Positions 1 through 10,200 are shown, counted from the stretch's first letter. The stretch: 64,000 nt of DNA from Lepidostoma basale (GCA_022606425.2 JAHDVF020001230.1:62001-126000); one strand, 5' to 3'. The notes: generated by a model not told the origin, from the sequence alone. Made by a program: numbers and translations.

Positions 1-436
1 CCCTTTTCTATGGAAATGAAGCATGCAACTGGCAAAAGAAGGATGAAAGTAAAATAAATGCAGTAGTGCAGTAATAAATGCAAAGTGTGGATACTCTGTG
101 TATGATAGAGTGTCGAATGAAAATATAAGAAGTGAATGCGGTGCGAATGATGGTGTTATGAACAAAATAATGAAAGGATCATTAAGATGGTTTAGACACG
201 GTTAACGATGTAAATGGAACTAGAAAAAGAGGAAGACCGAGGAAAACGTGGCACGATCAAATAAATCAAATATTGAATGTCAGCCCCGTGAGGAGTCGGA
301 GAAATCGACACGCGTGCGTGACACGATGTATGAATGTTGAGGAAGCGAATTATGTCGGGAAAGAAAAGTGTGGCAGTCCATTCTTTCTGCCTATCCCTTC
401 GGGGGGACGGCGTGATGGTTAGTTAGCTAGTTAGTT
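1..436 (+). pseudogene. LINE W-A 3' fragment, degenerate
   Basis: It encodes pieces of the W-A C-terminus (SEAWNWQKKDE, YDRVSNENIRSECG, RPRKTWHDQINQILN), with frameshifts and a deletion at the HMERMNEERMVKK block. It ends CTTTCGGGG...GGCGTGATGG followed by (TTAG)n at about 418-437. Confidence 0.85.
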
Positions 437-612
437 ACCGAACGACGAAATAAGGAACAAATGTATGACAGATGATTTCATCGAAAGAAAAATTAAAAAA
501 GGATTGCACAGATGGTTTGGTCATATGGAACGAATGGACGAGTGGAATGGTTAAAATGTTGTGTACAAGCAGTGTGAGCGGGAAGAGAAATCGTGGAAGA
601 CCAAGCCATGGT
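437..612 (+). pseudogene. LINE W-C fragment
   Basis: It matches the W-C subfamily (DESRMVKKLYTSSVSGKR) in broken frames and is cut off at RGRPS. It lies directly after the W-A tail and is followed by an inverted LINE-Q scrap. Confidence 0.75.
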
Positions 613-693
613 CTAGAGAACGGCATTTGACACTGTTTGGGGCCAATAGATCTTGAATATTGAGCGAAGGCACCTATTTATAAACACTTGGAG
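606..693 (-). pseudogene. LINE-Q fragment
   Basis: The minus strand encodes the LINE-Q block KLQVFINRCLRSIF.IYWPQ. Confidence 0.75.
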
Positions 694-695
694 TT

Positions 696-1075
696 CAAAT
701 CAAATCAAATCGAATCAGTTTATTAACTCAATAGACATTACAAACAGGAAAATTTTTAAGGCATCTATGAGGTACAGGTAAAATATCATAAAAATACAAC
801 AAAGTACCAGGAACGCATTAGAAATGGTTCGACATTAGGAAGACAAGTTACTTTCTAAAGTCAATAGTATTTGCCCCCTGAACGTACTTTCGCTAACATG
901 AAAGACGTCGATCTCCGAGGAGACCGCGTTCAGCAGACTAATTGCTCTTCCCACCGGTGTCACCAGAGGCAGATTGGTTCTGGCGGCCGGTAGGTAAAAC
1001 AATCTGTGCTCTCGCTGTCGGAGATATCTATCGGGGACAAAGATATCTATCGGGGAGTTCTCCACTAGTATATGC
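696..1075 (-). pseudogene. CR1-a 3' end
   Basis: The minus strand encodes FVPDRYLRQREHRLFYLPAA, then RTNLPLVTPVGRAI and SSEIDVFHVSESTFRGQIL, then a short 3' UTR with AATAAA-like sequence and a (TTTGA)n tail at 696-715. This is the C-terminal end of a CR1/L2-group LINE, recognised also in six or more other places here. Confidence 0.85.
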
Positions 1076-1154
1076 TAATTGTCCCAAACGGTGACCCTAG
1101 GCATTCGGAAATAACTGCTGCTTTATTAGTCTGTTATTTAACTTCGCGTTTTTT

Positions 1155-1395
1155 ACAAATGACTCCCTTCACATCCTATCCCCACAATAAAATACCTCAA
1201 ATTACGACCCAAATACCTCCAACCGCCACAAGCGCCCAAAATCGATCCACCTTCAGAGGAACACTCCGGGCCACACAAAACTTACCCCCGTATAAATCAA
1301 CAACCCACCAAATCACCTTCCAACAATGTTCCTATCAGATGTAAGGAGGATTAGCCACAAGAGCTGAACCTCTGTAAGCCAAAAGATCCAAGTCC
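1155..1395. mobile_element. Degenerate copy of hAT MITE M1
   Basis: Bases 1290-1390 match the interior and right side of the MITE that is intact at 43189-43430 (AACAACCCACCAAATCACC and AGCCACAAGAGCTGAACC). The terminal repeats are lost. Confidence 0.6.
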
Positions 1396-1464
1396 ATTTG
1401 TATTAATGTCAAGGTTGAATCCATGACAGGTCATTTACTCATGTTTTCGTGATATTAATGTAAA

Positions 1465-1605
1465 ACTAACTAACCATCACGCCGTCTCCCCGAAAGGGTA
1501 GGCAGAAAGAATGGACTGCCACACTCAAATCGATGCGGCACTCCATCCTTCTCTTTTCGCCCCCGCGAGAGACGCGGTGTGATGGGTTCATAAATTGTTC
1601 TTTGC
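1465..1605 (-). pseudogene. LINE W-A tail variant
   Basis: An inverted W-A 3' end (CTAACTAACCATCACGCC) is followed by a segment starting GATGCGGCACTCCATCC. This joined segment recurs at about 11680-11930 and in part at 20345-20460, so it is a transposed unit rather than a chance junction. Confidence 0.7.
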
Positions 1606-1935
1606 TCCTTCACGCAGAACCAACCTGCCTTTGGTGATGCCAGTGGGAAGATCAATTCGGATGTTGAATCTAATCGTCTCGGATTTGGACATTTTCAGTG
1701 TCAGTGAAGCCGTATTCATAAAAAATATATTACAAATTCTGGAAAGAATACTGCCTCACTGACGTCGACATATTTGGGTTCCTTCTGATATGTAGGATTT
1801 TTTGGTTTCATGTTGTTTTATCTTTGTCTAATCTTTGTAACACCGTTTTGTGTCCAAATGAGTCGCCTAAATGTTTTTCGTTTTATGTCTCATTTGTGTA
1901 TTATTTATTTATTTTTATTTTTATTTATTATTTTT
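1605..1935 (+). pseudogene. CR1-like 3' end, diverged subfamily
   Basis: It encodes a decayed RTNLPLVMPVGRSI block, then a 3' UTR ending in T-rich repeats. The UTR (from TTCTGATATGTA) recurs at 3347-3480. Confidence 0.65.
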
Positions 1936-1995
1936 TTATGTATACAACAGGTCGTTTGAACCCAATTACTGTATACATTTTTTTTAGCTATTATA

Positions 1996-2142
1996 CAGGG
2001 TGTTCCAGATCTCGACGTCAACCCGAAAACAAATGATAGGGCAAGTCATGCAGGTTATGAGAAAAATGTAAAAATAAATCTAAGTTTTGTATTTTTGAAA
2101 TTATAGGCATTTTAAAAAAAATCGAGAAAATCAACACCCTGT
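1996..2142. mobile_element. CAGGGTGT-type MITE
   Basis: A 145-bp element starts CAGGGTGTTCC and ends TCAACACCCTG, so it has short terminal inverted repeats. Related copies lie at 44849-45064 and 45096-45245. The target duplication is decayed. Confidence 0.65.
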
Positions 2143-2628
2143 GATGGTCTTTTAACTCCCGTTTCTACAAATGTATACTTTTTTATAATTTTTATTTTTA
2201 TTATGTAATCCTGAATAATGTTTCTATAAATTGTTGCTTAAATTCTAAAGCTAACTGCTCCAGCTTGGAAGAAAATGTGACTTTTTGCCCAATCAAGTAT
2301 TCAAAATTAAAACTACGCCCAATTGTACTAAAAATAAAATGTACTACGTCTGCTCACATTGAAGATTGTAAAAAAAATTCTAATATCATTGATTTAAATC
2401 TTAAGTGTAAGTCAATTAATTATTTAGTGTTAGTCTTTTTAAAAAAAATAAAAATAAAAGTTTGGCAGGTAACTTTAAAAGTTGACGCATTTAATGAGGG
2501 TTCCATAGTGTTATGACACTTGCTTGATTATTTCTTAAATTAGTTGTGGACATTTTTTTTATATAAAATTACCCTTACCACTATGCCACGAAGGTCTAAA
2601 ATAATAAATAAAAATATTAAAATAAAAT
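2143..2628. other. No gene; AT-rich with a SINE-2 3' scrap
   Basis: Bases about 2345-2405 match the 3' part of SINE-2 (CTCACATTGAAGATTGTAAA). I see nothing else. Confidence 0.5.
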
Positions 2629-2843
2629 AACAAATAAATATAATTTAACACATAATGTTCTTTTAGATAGTGCACTTGTCATCAGCTGGACGATCCGGAC
2701 ATTTGTGTTTATTTAATTTTTATTCCACGTTATCCACCGTTTTTTTTTAATATACTGTAATTAGGCACTTAGAACAATCCAACACCAGAAATTTTTTAAA
2801 AATATTATTGAAGAATTAATTCAAAATATAATTATATTAATGT
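2629..2843 (+). repeat. Direct repeat R2, left copy
   Basis: About 210 bp that recur at 3480-3690 with small changes, starting AATTTAACACATAATGTTC and ending ATATTAATGTA. A third, longer relative is at 11940-12205. The two copies bracket a W-A LINE. Confidence 0.75.
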
Positions 2844-3345
2844 ATATTAATGGTGTTCTTCTACTGACACTTATGTATGGAAGCGAAGCATGGAACTGGC
2901 AAAAGAAGGATGAAAATAGAATAAATGCAGTAGAAATGAGATCTCTCAGACGAATGTGTGGATACTCTGTGTATGATAGAGTGTCGAATGAAAATGTAAG
3001 AAGTGAATGCGGTGCGAATGATGGTGTCATGAACAAAATAATGAAAGGATCATTAAGACGGTTTGGACACATGGAAAGAATGAATGAAGAAAGAATGGTA
3101 AAAAAATTATATGTTAATGATGTAAATGGAACAAGAAATAGAGGAAGATCGAGGAAAACGTGGCACGATCAAATAAATCAAATATTGAATGTCGGCCATG
3201 TGAGGAGTCAGAGTAATCGACGCGCGTGCATGACACGATGTATGAATGTTGTGGAATCGAGAGAAATATGTCAGGAAAGAAAAGTGTGACAGTCCATTCT
3301 TTCTGCCTACCCCTTCGGGGAGACGGCGTGATGGTTAGTTAGTTA
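2844..3345 (+). pseudogene. LINE W-A C-terminus, long frame
   Basis: A 149-residue frame spans SEAWNWQKKDENRINAVEMR to SREICQERKV, where a premature TGA replaces the Trp of KVWQSIL. The 3' end has CCCCTTCGGGG and (TTAG)n. No endonuclease or YADD motif remains. Confidence 0.85.
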
Positions 3346-3346
3346 G

Positions 3347-3480
3347 TTTTTCTGATATGTATGATTTTTTTGGTTTCATGTTGTTTTATCTTTGTAATAC
3401 CATTTTGTGTCAAAATGAGGCTACTAAATGTTTTTCCTTTGTTATGTATCATTTGTGTATTATGTATAAATAAATAAATA
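3347..3480 (+). repeat. CR1-like 3' UTR copy
   Basis: It matches 1780-1920 (TTTGGTTTCATGTTGTTTTA), ending in (AAATA)n. Confidence 0.6.
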
Positions 3481-3690
3481 ACAAATAAAAATAATTTAAC
3501 ACATAATGTTCTTTTAGATGGTGCACTTGTCCGGATCCGGACATCTGTGTTTATTTGATTTTTATTCCACTTTATCCACTGTTTTTATTTATTTAATTAA
3601 CTGTAATTAGGCCCTTAGGACAATTCAACACCAGATAAAACTTTAAAATATTATTAAATAATTTATTCAAAATATAATGATATTAATGTA
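3480..3690 (+). repeat. Direct repeat R2, right copy
   Basis: Near copy of 2629-2843. It abuts the acceptor region of exon 1, so repeat expansion has reached within 22 bp of the exon. Confidence 0.75.
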
Positions 3691-3712
3691 TGTTTGTTTT
3701 TAATGTTTCCAG

Positions 3713-3808
3713 CATGGCGTGGGGATCGAGCTGGTGCGAGTACTGACGGAAACTCCCGCTCCGAAGGTGTCCAACGTCTTCTGCGACTGCGACTCCAAAG
3801 ACGACGTT
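3713..3808 (+). CDS. Exon 1 (of those visible): SMP-like domain start
   Basis: The exon follows a pyrimidine-rich acceptor ending TTTCCAG and stops at GTT|GTGAGT, a strong donor. It is 96 nt, phase 0 to 0, and encodes 32 residues beginning HGVGIELVRVLTE. It is far GC-richer than its flanks. The next exon joins in phase 0 across an 11.1-kb intron. The Met codons nearby are in the wrong frame, so this is an internal exon and earlier exons are missing. Confidence 0.8.
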
Positions 3809-3904
3809 GTGAGTAGACCTTTTTATTTGTCGAATGAATTCCCAATTTGCTATGGTCGAAGACCGGAGCATTACAAAACAAATTTTATAAATTTCATATT
3901 AATT

Positions 3905-3962
3905 ATCCAAGCCGTTTGGAGAACAGACCACATAGGCCTATAAGAAGGAAGAAGAAGAACGA
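3905..3962 (+). pseudogene. LINE-D-type 3' tail scrap
   Basis: The GGAGAACAGACCACATAGG motif with a (GAA)n tail matches the 3' ends at 6785-6830 and 8275-8335. Confidence 0.6.
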
Positions 3963-3967
3963 CAAAG

Positions 3968-4130
3968 AAGGCGACATGTTTCGGAGGATACCTCCATCTT
4001 CAGGTGTAAAAATATAATAAAAACTAAACAAAGAAAGACTAATAAAAAACGCATTTAAAATTCGATACAATAATTCTAATTTAAAAATTAACCTGGGCTA
4101 TTTGTTATAAAGTATGTACTAATAATTATT
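3968..4130 (-). mobile_element. P1 repeat with decayed hammerhead-like motif
   Basis: On the minus strand it carries CTGAAGA, a bulged T, GGAGG-TAT-CCTCC, GAAAC, AT, GTC (3970-4007). The 3' stem-I strand is replaced by foreign sequence. The remainder (TAAAAACTAAACAAAGAAAG) recurs at 8965, 36490, 54895 and 55860. Confidence 0.65.
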
Positions 4131-4139
4131 TTTTACAGT

Positions 4140-4500
4140 AAGAGCTTATAAATAATAATAATACATTATGATAATACGACTATAAAAAAATGTAATTTAG
4201 AAAACACATACATTTGAAAATACATAATTTATATAGAAATTAATAAATGATTAATTTGCATTTGATTGAGAATGAGAGCTTGGGAGACCAAATGTAGACA
4301 AACTATTTAAGGAGAAAGGATTTAAAGGAGGAATCTGATTATTGATTATGTTTTCACCCAATTTCACCGACTTGAGGATTTCTAAATTTTCAAGTTTGTT
4401 TAATTTATTGCTATTGTTAACCGTGTGTAGAAATATTGTGTCATTTTTATTATAACTATTGTCAGATTCAATACAATGGTTAGCCAACTCAGAAAAAACA
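4140..4500. other. No supported gene
   Basis: AT-rich sequence. A 78-codon minus frame at 4251-4487 has no recognisable features and low-complexity composition. Confidence 0.5.
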
Positions 4501-4502
4501 TG

Positions 4503-4588
4503 TCGTGTGGCAGTCCATTATTTCTGCCTACCCCTTCGGAGAGGCGGCGTGATGGTTAGTTTATTAGTTTGTTAGTTAGTTAGTTATG
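4503..4588 (+). pseudogene. LINE W-A 3' stub
   Basis: Only the last 50 coding bases and a (TTAG)n tail remain. Confidence 0.75.
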
Positions 4589-4605
4589 TGAGTCACCGAG
4601 AGATG

Positions 4606-4832
4606 GCGCTCAAGTAGGTTTAAATGACAGTTGTCAATCATGATATTACTGCACGTGTATTCAAGCAAAAATTCAAATCATCAATAGATTTCATCGTGTA
4701 TTTTAAGAAACACATCGTTGGATGGCATAAGTGATTTGATATCGAACTTCAATTGTATCTGTTTAATTAATATATTCTGTATGTATATACTCAAATATAG
4801 CAATAGCGAAGTGTTGCCGGGTCCGCTAGCGT
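4606..4832 (+). mobile_element. Possible Helitron 3' end
   Basis: It ends GTGTTGCCGGGTCCGCTAG, with a short hairpin (GCAA/TTGC) ahead of a CTAG terminus, as in insect Helitron-like 3' ends. The left end is not defined. Confidence 0.4.
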
Positions 4833-5049
4833 AGAAGAAGTAATATTTATATGTGATATTCCTAGACGCTATGTGGGGTCATTTTGACTGCTAGCCCACG
4901 TAGTCATGACTCGGAGTGTTAAATATACCCCCGCCGATGACGGAACCCACATCCCATGCACACGCGATGCTCCACACACGACTAGAGTAACTCGCTTTTA
5001 TCGGATTTATTTATTTCAATCAATAAAAATTGAATTTTCAACCTGGAAC

Positions 5050-5515
5050 GAAAAGTCTATGAAGCCTTTGTTCTGCCAGTTGGTACTTATGGTCTTGAAA
5101 CTGTTACATTGTCCAAACAAAGTACCGAGAAACTACGAGTGACCCAAAGAGCCATGTTAGGAATAAGCCTAAGAGACAGAGTCAGAAACGATACGGTGAG
5201 AGAAAAAACAAAGGTCACTTACATCATCCACCGGGTGGCGACTCTAAAATGGCAATGGGCAGGTCACGTAGCCAGAAGCTCAGATGAAAAGTGGACAAGA
5301 AGACTGCTGACTTGGAGACCGTGGACGGCGAATAGAAGTGCAGGGCAACCGCAACTACGGTGGAAGGATGGTCTGAACAGACACGTCGGAATAACCTGGA
5401 TGCAGTCTGCACAGGACAGAGTGACATGGAAGCGATTGGAGGAGGCCTTTGTCCAGGAGTAGACGGGAATAGGCTGAGGAAGAAGAGAAGAAGAATAAAA
5501 AATATTTGCAACCCG
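5050..5515 (+). pseudogene. LINE-E C-terminus
   Basis: The frame encodes AMLGISLRDRVRNDTVREKT, LKWQWAGHVARSSDEKW, GQPQLRWKDGL and QDRVTWKRLEEAFVQE, the C-terminal end of a LINE endonuclease/reverse-transcriptase protein, followed by a (GAAGAA)n tail. Only the post-RT region is left. Confidence 0.85.
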
Positions 5516-5641
5516 TGAAATATTCACGGAAGTAAAGAATTTCAACCCTTTCAATACTTGGTTCTCTGAAAAATCGTAATCAGTAATAAGATTTAACTTT
5601 GAAAGTAAATATTTTTTTCCACACACGTTAAAATGTCACAA

Positions 5642-5862
5642 TTAATGATACCAAATTGTTTTTCCATTGTTATCTACACTTCGACAGAAGACAATACAAA
5701 AAAAATCAGAACAGAACTCTAAATAATCCAGAAACGTTATCGGTCGTGCGCATCGTGTGCATTTCGAATTACTTTCGGAGAGATTCAAAGTATCCCTCTC
5801 TCTTCTTACTTGGCGGCTTTCGGGTTTTTGCCTATTTATATTTATAGAAGACACTGAGGACT
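5642..5862. repeat. Interspersed repeat R3
   Basis: It shares AATAATCCAGAAACGTT and GCGCATCGTGTGCATTTCG with 12712-12890. The type is unknown. Confidence 0.6.
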
Positions 5863-5864
5863 AT

Positions 5865-5976
5865 AGCAGACAAGACACTGATAGATCCCCTGAGGAACAC
5901 CAGAATAAGAGAGATATGTGAGGTTGAGAATATTATAAGATGGAGCAGACAGCGAAAAAGGGACTGGTACGGTCAT
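5865..5976 (+). pseudogene. LINE-D-type fragment, 5' half of a split copy
   Basis: It encodes RNTRIREICEVENIIRWSRQ. The coding sequence resumes at 6661, after a CR1-b insertion. Confidence 0.8.
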
Positions 5977-6652
5977 AATAATATATAATAATAATAAATT
6001 GGATAATTTATAGAGCGCCATTTTTATGAATTACTCATCTCAAAGGCGCTGTAGCAAATGTTCTGTTTTATGAACTAGTTAAAAAAATAAACATATATTG
6101 AATGAGGGCTGCACCCAACGCAGTCGATCAACCCTTCTTATCAGGAAAGGATACTTGAAAATGTGGGTTTTGGGTCTCGATCTAAACTCTGAATGATTCT
6201 CAATGCACTTAAGGTCTGCTGGAAGATTGTTCCAGGCTGAAGGGCCCGCTACCGCGAAGGCTTGGTTGCCAAAGTTTGTGCTAGGACAGCGTTTTGGCAC
6301 AGTCAATCTACCGATCGCAGAAGTCTTAGCTGATCGCAATGTAGACTGTCTGGCATTCAGGTTCTCGTTGATGCAGAGTTCAGATATATAAGCTGGTGCT
6401 ATACCATGCAACGCCTTGAAGACTGTCCAGCAGAGCTTGTATTGTATCATTTTTGGACATTTCAGCCAGTGGAGCTCCTCAAGATGCTGTGTTATGTGAC
6501 AACTCTTCGGCACACCTCTTATCAGTCTTGCTGCTGCGTTGAATGCAGACTGGAGTTTATTAGTTTGCTGTTTAGGGATGTTGGCGCAGACTCCATTGCA
6601 GTAATCTAGTCGTGATACGACGAAGGAATTGATTAATGTTTTAAAATTGTCA
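5977..6652 (-). pseudogene. CR1-b C-terminus, inserted with 8-bp TSD
   Basis: A minus frame of about 190 codons (6079-6652) encodes SRLDYCNGVCANIP, AFNAAARLIRGVPK, HITQHLEELHWL and AFAVAGPSAWNNLP, unmistakably the CR1/L2 end of reverse transcriptase. It is bounded by ACGGTCAT at 5969-5976 and 6653-6660, the target-site duplication. The 3' tail is (TTA)n-rich. The element is strongly 5'-truncated. Confidence 0.92.
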
Positions 6653-6660
6653 ACGGTCAT

Positions 6661-6832
6661 GTTCAAAGAATGGACACCACCAGACTCTTCTATATTGCAT
6701 TGCATAATCAGCCTCGTGGGACTCGTCCTCGTGGAAGACCTCCTAAAAGATGGAAGGACAGCTGGGAGTCTACCTCACAGGAGGAGCAACACTTTGTAGA
6801 ACATACCACATAGGATAAGGAAGAAGTTGAAG
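6661..6832 (+). pseudogene. LINE-D-type fragment, 3' half
   Basis: It continues the split copy: RMDTTRLFYIAL-like, GRPPKRWKDSWESTSQEEQ, then GGAAGAAG. Confidence 0.75.
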
Positions 6833-6840
6833 ATTGCATT

Positions 6841-7125
6841 TAATAAAATGAGAACATTCTTTTGAAACGACAATCTTAACTTGAATCTCCGACAAAGAAT
6901 GATTAAATGTTATATATGGTCTGTTTTACTATATGGCTGCGAAACCTGGGCTCTGAAAGTGAATGTAATGAACCTGTTGGAAGCGTTCGAGATGTGGATA
7001 TACCGCAGAATGCTCCATATACCGTGGATCGATAGGGTCAGTAATACAGACGAACTGCAGAGAGCCAGAGTCAATAGATATCTGTTGTCAAGTGTGAAAA
7101 TTAGAAAGGTCTCATATTTGGGCAT
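6841..7125 (+). pseudogene. LINE-F fragment, forward part
   Basis: It encodes YGCETWALKVNVMNLLEAFE, MWIYRRMLHIPWIDRVS and LLSSVKIRKVSYLG, then breaks at the GHVLRGE block, where the next segment is inverted. Confidence 0.85.
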
Positions 7126-7296
7126 CTCTAGCCTGCGCCACTTGGAACAGGTTCTGAACTCTTGTTATTCCTGTCCACTCTTTGATGTTCTGCAGTCAGG
7201 ACAGCTGCCTTCTACCAACTCCTCGACGTCCCTCCACTTTATCCATTAATATCAGTCGAAGGAGGTGGTATTTTTCTCCCCTTAGCACATGACCCA
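7126..7296 (-). pseudogene. LINE-F 3' segment, inverted
   Basis: Its reverse complement supplies exactly the missing 3' continuation (GHVLRGEKNTTSFD-like through GVGRRQ) of the copy ending at 7125. The element is therefore rearranged head to head. Confidence 0.8.
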
Positions 7297-7903
7297 AATA
7301 TACACGGAAAGCACTGCTAGTGTCAGAGTAAATGGAGATCTTACAGCCTGGTTTGATATCAATAAAGGTGTCCAACAGGGTTGCACAATGTCCCCGTGGT
7401 TATTTGATCTATATATGGACAAGTGTATGAAAGAGCTGAAAGGGTCGGATGTAGGTGCCAAAATGAGCGGAGTGTCAGTAAGCTGTCTCTTGTATGCGGA
7501 TGACGCTGTTCTACTTGCAGACAACGAGCATGAACTACAAGTCCTGGTGAATAGTATGTATGAGGTATGCATGCGAAATGATCTGATGATGAATGTTAAT
7601 AAGTCCAAGGTAATGATTTTTGAAAACATATGGAAAGAAAGAATGGTAAAAAAATTATATGTTCACGATGTAAATGGAACCAGAAATATAGGAAGACAGA
7701 GGAAAACGTGGCACGATCAAATAAATCAAATATTGACTGTCGGACATGTGAGGAGTCAGAGAAATCGACGCGCGTGCATGACACGATGAATGAATGTTGA
7801 GGAAGCGAATTGAGAAATATGTCAGGAAATAAAAGTGTGGCAGTCCATTTTTTCTGCCTACCACTTCGGGGAGATGGCGTGATGGTTAGTTAGTTAGTTA
7901 GTT
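7297..7903 (+). pseudogene. LINE W-A with RT catalytic motif, internally deleted
   Basis: It encodes VNGDLTAWFDINKGVQQGC, MSPWLFDLYMDKCM and SCLLYADDAVLLADN. YADD is the reverse-transcriptase active site, the only intact one in the window. The frame reads through KSKVMIF and then jumps by in-frame deletion to KERMVKKLYVHDVNGTR and RKTWHDQINQIL. It ends with (TTAG)n. The missing part corresponds to about 110 residues. Confidence 0.9.
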
Positions 7904-8221
7904 AAATTGGATTATTTATAGAGCGCCATTTTTATGAAGTTAAAAAATAAACATATATAGAATGAGGGCTACACCCAACGCAGTCGATCAACCCTTCTTA
8001 TCAGGAAAGGATAATTTGAAAATGTGGGTTTTGAGTCTCGGTCTAAACTCTGAATGATTCTCAATGCACTTAAGGTCTGCTGGAAGATTGTTCCAGGCTG
8101 AAGGCTAAAGTTTGTGCTAGGACAGCGTTTTGGCACAGTCAATCTACCGATCGCAGAAGTCTTAGCTAATCGCAATGTCTGGCATTCAGGTTCTCGTTGA
8201 TGCAGAGTTCAGTACATAAGA
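7904..8221 (-). pseudogene. CR1-b, second copy
   Basis: Shares the 3' end of the copy at 5977-6652 (RLAKTSAIGRLTVPKRCPST, FLIRRVDRLRWV) with an internal deletion. Confidence 0.8.
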
Positions 8222-8335
8222 AGGAAGACCTCCTAGAAGATGGAAGGACAGCTGGGAGTCTACCTCACAGGAGGAGCAACTCTTTGGAGAACAGACCACA
8301 TAGGTCTACAACAAGGAAGAAGAAGAATATTGTAC
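8222..8335 (+). pseudogene. LINE-D-type 3' end
   Basis: Encodes GRPPRRWKDSWESTSQEEQL-like sequence and a GGAAGAAGAAGAA tail. Confidence 0.7.
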
Positions 8336-8419
8336 AGTTAATCAAGTTTTTAAAGGGTGGAAAATCTTAACTTCCATAAATTGAATTGAAAAATTGAAAA
8401 ATTATGATGCTGCCATGTT

Positions 8420-8706
8420 CTATTGTGGTGTAGCGTTTCCATGGATGCCGGGCGTATCGTCTTCCTTGTCCCCTCGAACGATGATACAAGAGTAGAGAGT
8501 TATGTTCGCGTCATGTGAACCGGAGTGTATTGGTACATGTCTGATGGTTCCCACAGCCACAGAACGCGAAACTGTCTCTTGCGCGGCTTGGATCCGTTCC
8601 AAAACTCTGCGATGACATCAGCCAAGGACACGATTGCTTCATGTTTTTGTGTTTTCGAATATTGACATTCCGTCGGCTGTAAATCAACTGTCCAACGAAC
8701 CATTTT
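8420..8706 (-). other. Unassigned frames, possible fossil coding sequence
   Basis: Two overlapping minus frames (8500-8703 and 8420-8602) have a protein-like composition (VSLADVIAEFWNGSKPRKR and RVLWLWEPSDMYQ). I recognise no family. It could be a decayed retrocopy or transposon. Confidence 0.3.
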
Positions 8707-8784
8707 CGAATAACAGATATTTAAAAAAAAATGTATATATGAATGAACACAAATATGAACTAATTAACAAACCATCCTGTAATG

Positions 8785-8955
8785 CAGTATAAATGAGATC
8801 TCTTAGACGAGTCTGTGTAAAATCTGTGTATGATGGAGTGTTGAATGAAAGTATAAATCAAATCAAATCAAATCAGTTTATTTACTCAAAAGACATTACA
8901 AACAGCATAAATGTTTAAGGCATCTATTGAGTACAGCTAAGATATTATACACATA
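8785..8955. pseudogene. W-A scrap joined to CR1-a tail
   Basis: A W-A piece (8785-8855, +) abuts a CR1-a tail (8856-8955, minus). The same junction recurs at 9560-9700, so the pair was copied together. Confidence 0.7.
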
Positions 8956-8964
8956 AAGGAAATA

Positions 8965-9080
8965 CTAATATAAAAACGCATTTAAAATTCGATACAATAA
9001 TTCAAATTTCAAAATTAACATGGGCTATTTGTTATAAGTACTAATATTTATTTTTTTAACAGTAAGAAGTAATTAATAAT
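8965..9080 (-). repeat. P1 repeat fragment
   Basis: Matches P1 (ACGCATTTAAAATTCGATAC) without the hammerhead core. Confidence 0.6.
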
Positions 9081-9087
9081 ATTTAAA

Positions 9088-9512
9088 AAAAAAACTAACT
9101 AACCATCACCTCGTCTCCCCGAAGGGGTAGGCAGAAAGAATGGACTGCCACACTTTTCTTTCCTGACATATTTCTCAATTCGCTTCCTGAACATTCATAC
9201 ATCGTGTCATGCACGCTCGTCGATTTCTCTGACTCCTCACGTGGCCGACATTCAATATTTGATTTATTTGATCGTGCCACGTTTTCCTCGGTCTTTCTCT
9301 ATTTCTGGTTCCATTTACATCATTATCATATAATTTTTTTACCATTCTTTCTTCATTCATTTTTTCCATATGTCTAAACAATCTTAATGATCCTTTCATT
9401 ATTTTGTTCATAACACCATCATTCGCACCGCATTCACTTCTTATATTTTCATTCGACCCTCTATCATACACAGAGTATCCACACATTCGTCTAAGAGATA
9501 GAATATACATAT
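9088..9512 (-). pseudogene. LINE W-A C-terminus
   Basis: The minus frame encodes LRRMCGYSVYDRGSNENIRS through RRACMTRCMNV. The block after EE is frameshifted. The tail and hairpin lie at 9088-9125. Confidence 0.85.
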
Positions 9513-9559
9513 TTAAATTTTTTTTATATGAATGAAGAAAAAATATATACTAATTAACT

Positions 9560-9972
9560 AACCATCCTATAATGCAGTATAAATGAGATCTCTTAGACGA
9601 GTCTGTGAATGATGGAGTGCCGAATGAAAGTATAAATCAAATCAAATCAAATCAGTTTATTTACTCAAAAGACATTACAAACAGCATAAATGTTTAAGGC
9701 ATCTATTGAGTACAGGTAAGATATTATAAAAATACAGCATAATACCAGGAACGCATTAGTGATGGTTCAACATTAGGAAGACAAGATACTATCCAAAGTC
9801 AAGAATATTTGTCCCCTGAACGTACTTTCACTAATATGAAAGACGTCGATCTCCGAGATTAATTGCTCTTCCCACCGGTGTCACCAGAGGCAGATTGGTT
9901 CTGGCGGCCGGGAGGTAAAACAATCTGTCAAGAAGTGAATGCGGTGCAAATAAAAGTGTTATGAATAAAATA
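9560..9972. pseudogene. W-A interrupted by CR1-a
   Basis: W-A sequence at 9560-9635 (+) resumes at 9930 (AAGAAGTGAATGCGGTGC). Between them is a minus-strand CR1-a 3' end with a (TTTGA)n tail at 9636-9660. Confidence 0.8.
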
Positions 9973-10034
9973 ATAGAAAAATAACTACTTAAACTTGAAT
10001 CGAATGATTTTACTGAAATCTCTTGATGAAAGAA

Positions 10035-10200
10035 AGTCCATTTTAAATTAAAATTAAATAAATCGACGTTTTGTAACTACTTCCACTTTTGTCTTTATTT
10101 CGACAGCGACCGGTTTCGCCAGGCTCGCTGGCATCGATAGACTGGAGACGCTAATGGATGGAAAAACCAAATAAGGCGACGCCAACCTAATGGACCAAGA
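10035..10200 (-). mobile_element. P3 repeat with hammerhead-like motif, decayed
   Basis: The minus strand reads CTATCGA, T, GCCAG-CGAGC-CTGGC, GAAAC, CG, GTC, GCTG, a mutated version of the fold described at 10885. Confidence 0.55.

Noticed and set aside
4251..4487. A 78-residue minus-strand protein
   Set aside because: Asn/Leu/Ser-rich translation of AT-rich intron sequence with no supporting signals.
6079..6705. A host protein of 208 residues
   Set aside because: The motifs are those of a CR1-type reverse transcriptase end, bounded by a TSD.
8420..8706. A functional minus-strand gene
   Set aside because: Two overlapping frames, no splice or family support; kept only as an unassigned fossil.
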